A stretch of 64,000 nt of DNA from a bacterium (lineage in GTDB: Bacteria > Elusimicrobiota > Elusimicrobia > Elusimicrobiales > UBA9959). Location: positions 1-64,000 of the forward strand of contig JAJYJH010000005.1 in assembly GCA_021789695.1 (NCBI GenBank), in the 5' to 3' direction. Below, one piece after another: positions 42,041-50,204 of this stretch. A program made the translations under genes and the position numbers. Below the pieces are notes generated by a model that saw nothing but the letters and a program-made list of their open reading frames with translations, made no database searches and had not been told where the DNA came from. Every line of letters begins with the position of its first letter. The stretch's first letter is position 1.

Positions 42041-45000
42041 CTAGTTAAGTTTCACGACCGTCATATCGCCGCCGACGGGATTGCCTGCGGCAGAATAGAC
42101 CATGAGCTGCACGTAGTCCCCGGCCACGAGCCACACCGGGTACGAGATGGAAAGCGCGTCGTTGGACGCGTCCCCGACGCCCGCCCTCGTCTGCATATAC
42201 TGCAGGGCGCCGTTCTTGGATATGCCCACTCCTTCCAGCGTGGTGGTGGAAACACTCTGTGTAACCGTACCGGAGACCAGGTAGAGCCCTGGGGTAAGCG
42301 CGGTGAACTTGCCGGTCGAGGGATCTAACTCGTTATGCGTGTTGATCAGAACTGAAGGATATCCAGGTATGGGCGTCCATGACGCAGCGGTCAGTGTCGC
42401 GCTGGTAAACCGGCCCTCCGACATAGACTGCAGAGGCATGCTTACCACGCCGACGCTGGAAACGTTCAGCATCGCTGGCAGCGTGCCGGTACCCACGCGC
42501 AGCACATATGGGTCCGCTGCGGCCGTATCCGAGATCATCGTCATGGCCCCGGCGGCCGGCGGAACGCCCATCCCTATCCGCCCGTTTGTCCCGCTGTTGG
42601 TCATGTAGACGTTCCCCTCGAAACGGGCGGCGTAGCCGGAGCCGTAGGAAACGCCCTTGACGGCTGAGGCGTTGCTGGAGCCGGAACTGAAGCCGTAGAC
42701 CGCCGCGTCGGTGGCGGCCCCGCCGGAACTGAAGCCGGATATAGCACCGCCCGAGAGCGAATCCACCTCCAGTTTGGTGGAAGGCATCTCCGTGCCAATA
42801 CCGACCTTGTTGCCGTTCGTCACGTAGAGGCCGGGGTCGGAAAGGACGGGGCCAGTGGACACCCAGAAACCGCCGGCCGCCTCGAACATGACCTGGTCCG
42901 TCACGTTGTTCATCAGAGTGGACGGGGAGGAGTCCTTCCACGTGAACGTGCCCATAGCGGTGGAGGAGGATAGGTAGCCGGCTGCGAAGGAATACGGTCC
43001 AACGGCGGAATTCATCAGCCCGCCGGGGACGGAGGAATAATCGCCGTTAGCATTATTGCCCTTCCCGGCCCCGACAAAAGAGCCCATCCCCGAGGCCTGG
43101 TTGTATATGCCGGCCCCGACGAAGGCCCACGGACCGGAAGCGGTATTGGTGGAGCCGCCCCCCACCCCGGCGTAGGACCCGTTCACGCTGTTCCCCTCTC
43201 CACCGCCGATGAAGGCCCCGTTCGCCCCCGACGCGACGGCGTTCATGTAGCCTCCGGAGACGGAGGCGTAGTCCGCGTCGGCGATATTACCCTGGCCGCC
43301 GGCTATGACGGCGTAGCTGTGGCTGATGAGGTTGAGGTAGCCGCCCCCTATCATCGAAAAGGGCATCTGCACTGCGTTCATATAACCGCCGCCGATAAAC
43401 GAATGGTCCGCCGCCGGAACCACGTCGTTGGTATCGCCGCCGGCTATGACGGCAGCGTTAGATTCGGCCGCGTTGTTGACCCCGCCTCCGATTACGGAAT
43501 GGGAGCCGCTGGCGACCTGGGCCGGGCCGCTGCGGTAGGTCTGCAGGTCCACAGCGCCGCTGCCGCGCGGGTTGCCGGCCACGGTTCCGTTGCCGACGCC
43601 CGCAGTCTGGACCGCGCCGGCGGTGGAGATGGTGATACCGTCGCCGCGGAAGGCCGCCGCGAACACGTCGCTGGAAGTATAGATTCCGTAGATCCCGAAA
43701 CTCGCGGTGCCGGTGGAGTTGTTCACCGTCCCATTGCCTATGGCCACGCTGTTTGGCGCCGTGGCGCGCGCGTAGGAGCCAAGGGCCGTGCCGGAGGAAT
43801 TGGCGTAAGAGTACGCTCCGAACGCGCTGGCGAAGTTCTGATTGTTCTGCGAATAAGCCCCTACGCCCACGCCGTAGCCGGAGTTGCCGACGGCGGACGC
43901 TCCCACGCCAACGCCGTAACCGGAGTTGTTAAGAGCGCCAACTCCCACCCCCACGCCGTTGCCGGAGTTGCCGGAAGCGCCCGACCCGACACCCACGCCG
44001 CCGAGGTTGTTGCCGGAAGCGCCGAATCCCACCCCCACTCCGGAGTTGTAGTTATTAGAGGCGTCATATCCCATCCCCACGCCATAGCTGTAGTTGTCGT
44101 AGGTATCGGAGCCTATGGATATCCCATAGGCGTAGTTGCTGCCGCCGGTGCCGGCCGGCACGATGGCCAGGCTGTCCCCGGCGATGGTTATCGTGGACAC
44201 TGCGGGCAGGCCGATCCCTGTCAGCCCGGAGCCGTTGCCGTAGAAGTAGCCCTGCGAGGTCACGGAGGAAACGGCGTTGCCGTTGGAGTCGCGCCAGATC
44301 TGCGCGTAAACGTTGGACGCGGTGCCCGTGGAGACCACGTCCAGCGCGGCCTGCGGCGCTCCGGTGGAGACGCCCAGCCGCCCGTCGCCGGTCATGAAGA
44401 CGCCGCGGTTTACTGTGGCGGAAATGGTGGGTATAGTAGAGCCGGTAACCAGGAAGCCGCCCTTGGCTTTGAAGACGACCCGGTCATTGACGGCGTTCTT
44501 CAGAGGATTCCCGCCGCTGTCCTGCCAGGTGAAGGTGTTCTGCCCCGTGGACTGGGAGGCATAGCCCGCAGCGAACGAATATTGTCCTGAAGCGGTATTA
44601 AAAGCGCCGCCGGGGACTACGGCGTCGAGCTGGGACGCGGTATTCTCCTCGCCGCCCCCCACTACGGCATACATGCCGGAAGCCACCTGGGCGTTGGTGG
44701 TGCGCATGACCTGCAGGTCGATGGCGCCCGGGCCGCGCGGCCCGGCAATAACACTGCCGACACCCTGGCCCTGCGTCTGCAGGGCGCCCAAAGGCGTTAC
44801 CAGTATGCCGTTGGCCCCGGAGTAGGGCGAAGTGGCGATGCGCAGCCCGTCCCCTACTACGGTAAGCGAAGAGACGTTCAGCAGCGGGTTTGCCGACAGA
44901 TCTATGCTGCCGGTCATCGTGCCGCCGGCGAGCGGCAGTTTGCTGCTGTCGGAGATATTGCTCAGCCCGGAGCCGTTGCCGTGGAAAGTTACGGCGAACA

Positions 45001-46621
45001 CGTCGCTCGAGGTATATATACCGTACATCCCGAAGCTGGCCGTGCCGGTGAAGTTGTTCACCGTCCCATTGCCGATGGCCACGCTCTGGTAGGCGTTGGC
45101 CTTTGCATACGCCCCAAGCGCTGCCGCCGAGGAGGCCGCATACGAATACGCGCCCAGAGCTGAACCGTACCCCTGGTTATTCTGCGAATACGCGCCTATG
45201 CCTACCGCGTAATTCGCGTTGCCAGAAGCATTGGCCCCCACGCCCACGCCGGAGTTGTAATTGGCAGAAGCATTGGCCCCCACGCCCACGCCGGAGTTGT
45301 AATTACTATAAGCGTTAAGCCCCACGCCAATGCCATAACTGTTGTTGCTATAAGCGCCATATCCCACGCCCACGCCATCACTATAATTGTTGTAAGTTCC
45401 ATGCCCTAACCCTACTCCGTTACTGTAGTTGTTGTAAGTGTTAGAACCGATGGAGATGCCGTAGTTATAGTTGTTCCCGCTAGTCCCGGCAGGTATTATG
45501 CTCAGGCTGCCGTCAGTCAACGTAATAGTGGACACGCCGCTGATATAGTTCCCAGCCATGTCTATGGTTCCGGACATCGTGCCGCCGGTAAGGTGAAGAG
45601 CGTTGGGATCCGTGCCGGAGGCTCCGGTGACGCCGCTGAGCCCGGAGCCGTCGCCCACAAATTTAAGCGCGTGGACGGCGTAACTGGACACCCACATAAC
45701 GTCCCCGGAAGCGCTGGAGACTACCAGCGCGTAGGCTGGCGCGGAGGCGCCTATACCGACGTTACCGGCGAAATAGGAGGCCGCGTTGGCGTCCTCGGAG
45801 TACAGGGCGTAGGGCCTGTGGGCCTGCGTCCCCCCGGTCTGCGAGGCTATATACACGCCGTAGGTGTCCACTATGGAGCCCTTGTTGTCGAGGGCATCGA
45901 CCATCAGCCCGATAGACCGCAGCGAACTGCCAGCCGCGTCCACCGCGTTGCGGGTACGGACCCCTACCAGCATGCCGTTCTTGCCGGCGGGCACCTCTGC
46001 CTCGAAATTGCCCCCGGCCATGGCGTCCGCCTGGTCCGTGGTCTGCGAATAGACTCGTCCCTCTACCGCCACCCGGATATCCTGAACGCCTGTGCCCGAG
46101 AGGTTCTGAAGCACCGCGTAGCCCTCTACCGCGGCGTCGGTGGAAAGCTGCACGCCGGCGTCTCCTGCCGCCAGGCTCCCGGCCACTATGACGTTGGTGG
46201 ACGCAGAGACACCGGGGCCGGAGGCCGCGGCCAGCGCCGAGGCCGTGGAGGCAGAAAGTGCGTAGACGGAGTACGGCACGAAGGTAAAAAGCTCGCGGGG
46301 CGACAACGGCAGCGGCGAGGCCGGCGGCGTGCCGACCGACACCTCCAGGTACCAGGGTCCGGCGGAAAGGTCCACGGTAGGCAGCGTGAAGGTGGACTTG
46401 AACAGCCCGTTTGCCACCTCGAAAGGCTGTGCGCCGTCGGGGGAGGGCGTGCAGCCGGCGGGACTGGAGAGGCTGTTGCAGATACTGAAGGAGAAACTGC
46501 GCGTCCCGGTGACAGGCAGGTTAGACTCCTTGAGCCTCCCCTGGTAGGTCATGATCGTAGCGGCGGACGAGGACAGAGTCCAGCAGCAGAAAAGTGCGAT
46601 AGAAAGCAGCAGTTTCTTCAT
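42041..46621 (-). CDS. giant YadA-head-like repeat adhesin with C-terminal C1q-like domain
   Basis: 1526 aa from the ATG at 46621 (signal peptide MKKLLLSIALFCC...; GGAGACGG upstream). An N-terminal beta domain (about 20-130) precedes three repeat blocks: about 380-523 and 827-967, with a 14-residue period of the form GVGVGxxAxxNxxx, as in the left-handed beta roll of YadA heads; and about 1034-1227 with GGGxxNxAxG-type repeats. The last 130 residues (FTALTPGLYLVSGTV ... LVAGDYVQLMVYS) look like a C1q/TNF-like trimer domain. No YadA membrane anchor is present, so export needs another route. The frame upstream to 46699 lacks signal features. Confidence 0.8.
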   Translation of the reverse strand: MKKLLLSIALFCCWTLSSSAATIMTYQGRLKESNLPVTGTRSFSFSICNSLSSPAGCTPSPDGAQPFEVANGLFKSTFTLPTVDLSAGPWYLEVSVGTPPASPLPLSPRELFTFVPYSVYALSASTASALAAASGPGVSASTNVIVAGSLAAGDAGVQLSTDAAVEGYAVLQNLSGTGVQDIRVAVEGRVYSQTTDQADAMAGGNFEAEVPAGKNGMLVGVRTRNAVDAAGSSLRSIGLMVDALDNKGSIVDTYGVYIASQTGGTQAHRPYALYSEDANAASYFAGNVGIGASAPAYALVVSSASGDVMWVSSYAVHALKFVGDGSGLSGVTGASGTDPNALHLTGGTMSGTIDMAGNYISGVSTITLTDGSLSIIPAGTSGNNYNYGISIGSNTYNNYSNGVGLGHGTYNNYSDGVGVGYGAYSNNSYGIGVGLNAYSNYNSGVGVGANASANYNSGVGVGANASGNANYAVGIGAYSQNNQGYGSALGAYSYAASSAAALGAYAKANAYQSVAIGNGTVNNFTGTASFGMYGIYTSSDVFAVTFHGNGSGLSNISDSSKLPLAGGTMTGSIDLSANPLLNVSSLTVVGDGLRIATSPYSGANGILVTPLGALQTQGQGVGSVIAGPRGPGAIDLQVMRTTNAQVASGMYAVVGGGEENTASQLDAVVPGGAFNTASGQYSFAAGYASQSTGQNTFTWQDSGGNPLKNAVNDRVVFKAKGGFLVTGSTIPTISATVNRGVFMTGDGRLGVSTGAPQAALDVVSTGTASNVYAQIWRDSNGNAVSSVTSQGYFYGNGSGLTGIGLPAVSTITIAGDSLAIVPAGTGGSNYAYGISIGSDTYDNYSYGVGMGYDASNNYNSGVGVGFGASGNNLGGVGVGSGASGNSGNGVGVGVGALNNSGYGVGVGASAVGNSGYGVGVGAYSQNNQNFASAFGAYSYANSSGTALGSYARATAPNSVAIGNGTVNNSTGTASFGIYGIYTSSDVFAAAFRGDGITISTAGAVQTAGVGNGTVAGNPRGSGAVDLQTYRSGPAQVASGSHSVIGGGVNNAAESNAAVIAGGDTNDVVPAADHSFIGGGYMNAVQMPFSMIGGGYLNLISHSYAVIAGGQGNIADADYASVSGGYMNAVASGANGAFIGGGEGNSVNGSYAGVGGGSTNTASGPWAFVGAGIYNQASGMGSFVGAGKGNNANGDYSSVPGGLMNSAVGPYSFAAGYLSSSTAMGTFTWKDSSPSTLMNNVTDQVMFEAAGGFWVSTGPVLSDPGLYVTNGNKVGIGTEMPSTKLEVDSLSGGAISGFSSGGAATDAAVYGFSSGSSNASAVKGVSYGSGYAARFEGNVYMTNSGTNGRIGMGVPPAAGAMTMISDTAAADPYVLRVGTGTLPAMLNVSSVGVVSMPLQSMSEGRFTSATLTAASWTPIPGYPSVLINTHNELDPSTGKFTALTPGLYLVSGTVTQSVSTTTLEGVGISKNGALQYMQTRAGVGDASNDALSISYPVWLVAGDYVQLMVYSAAGNPVGGDMTVVKLN
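43800..44140 (-). repeat. 42-bp coding repeats, block B
   Basis: Imperfect 14-codon units (SGNGVGVGVGALNN, NSGYGVGVGA) in tandem inside the adhesin gene; more diverged than block A. Confidence 0.75.
45100..45480 (-). repeat. 42-bp coding repeats, block A
   Basis: Tandem 14-codon units. The copies at 45223-45264 and 45265-45304 are almost identical base for base, pointing to recent duplication, while outer copies have drifted. Confidence 0.85.
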
Positions 46622-46715
46622 AAAATACCGTCTCCAAAGCGGTCCGGGACCAACACGATAGAACGTTCGAATAAACGCGGCGTCCCGCTCTTGTTTCAAC
46701 TCCCTAAAGCCCTGG

Positions 46716-47642
46716 CTAGAACTTCATCCCCACCGAAAACCTGTGGGCCGTTCCCAAGTCGCCGTACGGCAGCATCGCGTAGTCGAACGCGAAGGCGGAG
46801 TACTCGAAACCGGCTCCGGCAAAGAAACCGTACATGCTGTCGACTCCGGAAACTCCACCGTACCCCCGCCCAAGTATGGCGTCCCGCTGGCCGGGCGCCG
46901 CGGTCTTGTAGCCCAGGCGCAGGGCTATCCCCCCGAGGCCCTTGTACTCCGCGCCGGCCATCAGGGCGGCGGGCCCGTCGTTGGGAAACTCGGCGTCCAG
47001 CGCCAGCAGCAGCCGCGGGGCCGCAAAGTCCGCCGCGGCTCCGACCTTCAGTTTCAGCGGCAACGGGAAGCTGTCGTCCTCAAATTTCACGCGCGTGCCG
47101 AAGTTGGCGAGGGCCGCCCCCAGAGAATAGGGAGTGCCCGAAAACCTGTAGAGCAGTCCCAGGTCGGCCGCCAGAGACGTGGCCCCGCTGGACTTTATTC
47201 TCTGGCTTATCACCTTGCCGGTCACGCCGGCCTCCAGCCGTCCGAAGGAGAAACCCCTGGAGAGTTGCGCCGCCACGTCCCTGGCCGTGAAGTTCCCGGT
47301 AGGATTGGCGTATATGTCCCGGCCCTCCAGTTCGCCGGCGGAGAAGTAGGTCAGGGCGGCGGCGTAGGGCCTGCGCATGAAGACCGCCTGGGAGACAGAA
47401 GTCCCCGCCAGGTGGGCCGCGTAGGCCAGATCCAGCCGTTTCCCCGCGTCTCCCGAGGCCAGGCCGGCCGGGTTATAGTATGCGCAGGAGGGCCCCTGCG
47501 CGACGGCCGTATACGCCTCTCCCATTCCCAGAGCCCTCGCGCCGAAGCCCAGGTTCAGGAACTGCGCCGCCGAAGTCCCGGCCGCGCCGGCCCGCGCGGC
47601 CTGAACCGCGAGCAGCGCGGCCAACAGTATTCCCGCTCTCAT
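46716..47642 (-). CDS. PorV/PorQ-type outer-membrane barrel protein, second copy
   Basis: 308 aa, signal peptide 1-20. TSAAQFLNLGFGARALGMGEAYTAV and YYNPAGLAS are the family marks; it ends in an aromatic strand (RFSVGMKF). Only loosely similar to the copy at 29685-30716. GAGGGG before the ATG. It lies between the adhesin and a FecR-domain gene and may help export of the large surface proteins. Confidence 0.88.
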   Translation of the reverse strand: MRAGILLAALLAVQAARAGAAGTSAAQFLNLGFGARALGMGEAYTAVAQGPSCAYYNPAGLASGDAGKRLDLAYAAHLAGTSVSQAVFMRRPYAAALTYFSAGELEGRDIYANPTGNFTARDVAAQLSRGFSFGRLEAGVTGKVISQRIKSSGATSLAADLGLLYRFSGTPYSLGAALANFGTRVKFEDDSFPLPLKLKVGAAADFAAPRLLLALDAEFPNDGPAALMAGAEYKGLGGIALRLGYKTAAPGQRDAILGRGYGGVSGVDSMYGFFAGAGFEYSAFAFDYAMLPYGDLGTAHRFSVGMKF

Positions 47643-47670
47643 ATCCCCTCCGCCCGCCGCTTCACCGCCC

Positions 47671-48402
47671 TCATTTCTTCTTGAGGGAGCCTTCTATCTG
47701 CTTCACCGAACCGTCCGGCATCCGGATGGAGGTCTTCAGCGTTTTGCCGGAGGCGGAACTATCCTTGAGCAGTTTTATGAACTTGTCGTAGTCGCTCACC
47801 TTGACCTCGTTCTGCCACTTGCCTTCCTGGGACGCCGACATCTTACTGGCGGCGGCCGGGGCGGCGTTGGCGCCGGTCACCGTAGTCATCTGGCCGGCGT
47901 GCAGTTCCTGCCTGCCAAGCGAATTCTGCACGTCCACGTGACCCTCGTAGACCTTAACGGTCAGGAGGCTGCGCTGCTCTATGTCGGCCTCGGTACCGCG
48001 TACGGCGCAGACCGCGGAAGGGGTGCGCACGTTCAGCTTGGCCATCTTGTGCAGCATCTTGGTCCAGAGCTGACCGAAAGAAAGTTTCAGCAGCTCGCGC
48101 AGCCTCCCCTCCCGGGAAATCTCGAAACTGGAGTCCGCGTTAAGACGCACCTCGGCCCCGCCCTTGGTCACTATCCCGGCCTTTGACTCCTTGCCGGTCT
48201 TCACCACGTCCCCGCCATAGAGCATATCACTGACGCTCAACGCGGCGAACTTGCCCTCTCCATAGCGCTTCACCTGCACGTCACCGGAGACATACACGGT
48301 TACGGCCGCCGCCGGGGCGCTGTAGGCCCTGCCCCCCCATCCCGCTATACAGCACGCCGCCAGCGCGGCACAGGCCGCCGCTCTCTTCATCGTTCTAGTC
48401 AT
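47671..48402 (-). CDS. FecR-domain protein
   Basis: 243 aa with a signal peptide (about 1-28). FecR domain about 45-160: LYGGDVVKTGKESKAGIV, ADSSFEISREG and VRTPSAVCAVRGTE, followed by VYEGHVDVQN. The known FecR of iron uptake is a membrane anti-sigma; this one lacks a cytoplasmic part and any sigma gene beside it, so it is more likely a periplasmic structural protein. GGGAGGAG precedes the ATG. Confidence 0.85.
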   Translation of the reverse strand: MTRTMKRAAACAALAACCIAGWGGRAYSAPAAAVTVYVSGDVQVKRYGEGKFAALSVSDMLYGGDVVKTGKESKAGIVTKGGAEVRLNADSSFEISREGRLRELLKLSFGQLWTKMLHKMAKLNVRTPSAVCAVRGTEADIEQRSLLTVKVYEGHVDVQNSLGRQELHAGQMTTVTGANAAPAAASKMSASQEGKWQNEVKVSDYDKFIKLLKDSSASGKTLKTSIRMPDGSVKQIEGSLKKK

Positions 48403-48452
48403 AACTCCTCCCGTTCTTCATACCTGCCCGGTCCGCCCCGCGGCTCGCCGGT

Positions 48453-50204
48453 TCAGTCGCCCACGTCAAGCCGCGACAGCGACGCTTTCTCATCGGAGCG
48501 CTTGTAGACGCGGAAAATATATGGCACCCTGGCCGCGGACGCTCCGGCCGGGGCCGCGATTTGGTAATAGTCGAAGGCTATCCCATAGTCGGTCCTGCGC
48601 TGCCCGAGCAGGCGCACCGCCGCGGTCCGGTCCTCAGAGCCAGAGATCACGCCGACTATCATCGACTTGCCAAAATCCACCTTCGGAACCTCCTCGGAGG
48701 AGATCTTTCCCCAGACCTCGGCCCATTGTTTTGCGTTGCGGATTACAAAGGTGGAGATTTTTTTTCCCTGCGGCCCGGTGTAGCCGGACCATTCTCCTGG
48801 AACGGAGGCGTTGACCGGCTCCAGATCGAACGAGGTCTCGCCGGAGGGGGCCTCCCCAGACTGCTCCCCGGCAGCCGCCGTTTTGGCCTGCGGGGCAGTC
48901 GCCTCGGGAGTCTCGGTTCCGGCGCCAGCGTCGGCCACCGAGGCGCTGACAAGCTGCGCGTCGCCGCTTACCAACGCGGCGATGACCTGCTGCAGTTCGC
49001 CCTGGGTGCAGTTGTCGCAGCCAAGCGACTCGAACGTGTAGCCCTGCAGGCTCTTGGCCGCGTCCGGGCCGAGCCGTTTCAATATGGCTTGGAAGATCTC
49101 GTCGTAACTGAGCTGGGCGCCGGAACCTCCGGCCGGCTGCTGCGCACCGGGATTATTCCCGACCAGCAGCGTTTTGCAGTTGTCGTTCATATTGTCGTCG
49201 AACAGGTCGGCGCAGGCCACGGCCAGCGCCTGCTCCTGACCAGGCGGCATGAAGGCGCTGAAATCCAGCTGGACCGTCTGCCCCGGGGCCAGCGAAATTA
49301 CCCGCTTAGGGGAGTCGCCCGCCGGAAGGCCGCCCAGCGAGAAACTCACCGAAACGTCCGCTTCCGGGGATGACCCCATATCGCTCAGAGAGGCGCTGAA
49401 GGAGAGAGGTTTTGAAAGGTCCATGGCCGGGGAAGCCAGGTCCAGCCGCGTCACCGCCACGTCCCTGGTCAGCGAGGCGGTCGCGCTCCCCATAGAGAAG
49501 TTATAGACGTTGCTCTCCGAAATGACGTTGCCTGCGGCGTCCAGCCCCTCGATCTTCCAGTAATAGACCTGGTCAGGCACAAGCTTCTGACGCGGGTCCG
49601 TCGGGTCCTCCGGATAGGAGGCAAAGTTTTCTCCGGAGTCGACAGCTGAGTAGGGGGCGTTGTAGAGCCCGGCGTTGTCCGCCACCGTCAACCGATAGCG
49701 GGTGGCGCCGCTGGAGGCCCACCGGAAGGTAAGAGGATTGTCGGAAAGCCCCCTCGCCCCGTAGGGAGGATAGACCAGGATAATGTTGGGCGAAGAGATT
49801 ATAAAGGAGGCCGTCTGCGTCACGCTCTCGGTCCCGAGGGAGGCTTTTCCGCGGAACGTGTAGCTGCCGGGCTGATTATAAAACCTGCTTATGGATATGC
49901 CAGAGAGCTGACTCTGCGCCCCGCCCGCGGTGCCGGGTGCGGCGTTCCCGGTCTGGGAGAACACCACCGTTCCGGCTGGGCTCAGGACATCGAAGGTGAA
50001 GGCAACGCTGTTCTGAGTGGTGGCGTTGATGTTCACCTGCTGGCGCAGCGTTATCGTTTCGCCGCTGCTGAAGGTGTCGCGCGCTTGGCCGGAGGAATCG
50101 GCCACCGAGGCGCCGGTACCGGTAAGGTTCTGGGCGTAGGCCGCCGCCGGCAGCAGCAGCAGAAAGACCGCGGTTCTCATTGCTCTCATGGTTCTCCTCA
50201 TCAT
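48453..50204 (-). CDS. exported protein with Ig-like domains and PrcB-like C-domain
   Basis: 583 aa. The start is the ATG overlapping the stop of the preceding gene (50201-50204). Signal peptide RTAVFLLLLPAAAYAQ. Ig-like domains about 25-300 (VYPPYGARGLSDNPLTFRW is Fn3/Ig type), a CARDB-like stretch, and a low-complexity Ala/Glu region. The C-terminal 100 residues (DFGKSMIVGVISG ... PYIFRVYKR) resemble the PrcB_C domain of protease-associated proteins. Role unknown; coupled to the Fn3 protein. Confidence 0.65.
   Translation of the reverse strand: MMRRTMRAMRTAVFLLLLPAAAYAQNLTGTGASVADSSGQARDTFSSGETITLRQQVNINATTQNSVAFTFDVLSPAGTVVFSQTGNAAPGTAGGAQSQLSGISISRFYNQPGSYTFRGKASLGTESVTQTASFIISSPNIILVYPPYGARGLSDNPLTFRWASSGATRYRLTVADNAGLYNAPYSAVDSGENFASYPEDPTDPRQKLVPDQVYYWKIEGLDAAGNVISESNVYNFSMGSATASLTRDVAVTRLDLASPAMDLSKPLSFSASLSDMGSSPEADVSVSFSLGGLPAGDSPKRVISLAPGQTVQLDFSAFMPPGQEQALAVACADLFDDNMNDNCKTLLVGNNPGAQQPAGGSGAQLSYDEIFQAILKRLGPDAAKSLQGYTFESLGCDNCTQGELQQVIAALVSGDAQLVSASVADAGAGTETPEATAPQAKTAAAGEQSGEAPSGETSFDLEPVNASVPGEWSGYTGPQGKKISTFVIRNAKQWAEVWGKISSEEVPKVDFGKSMIVGVISGSEDRTAAVRLLGQRRTDYGIAFDYYQIAAPAGASAARVPYIFRVYKRSDEKASLSRLDVGD

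Noticed and set aside
45593-47290. 565-codon + strand ORF
   Set aside because: Antisense to the adhesin and the PorV-like gene; composition of a shadow frame.
47671-48402. FecR-type iron-signalling regulator
   Set aside because: No sigma factor gene or TonB receptor is adjacent and no cytoplasmic anti-sigma part is visible.
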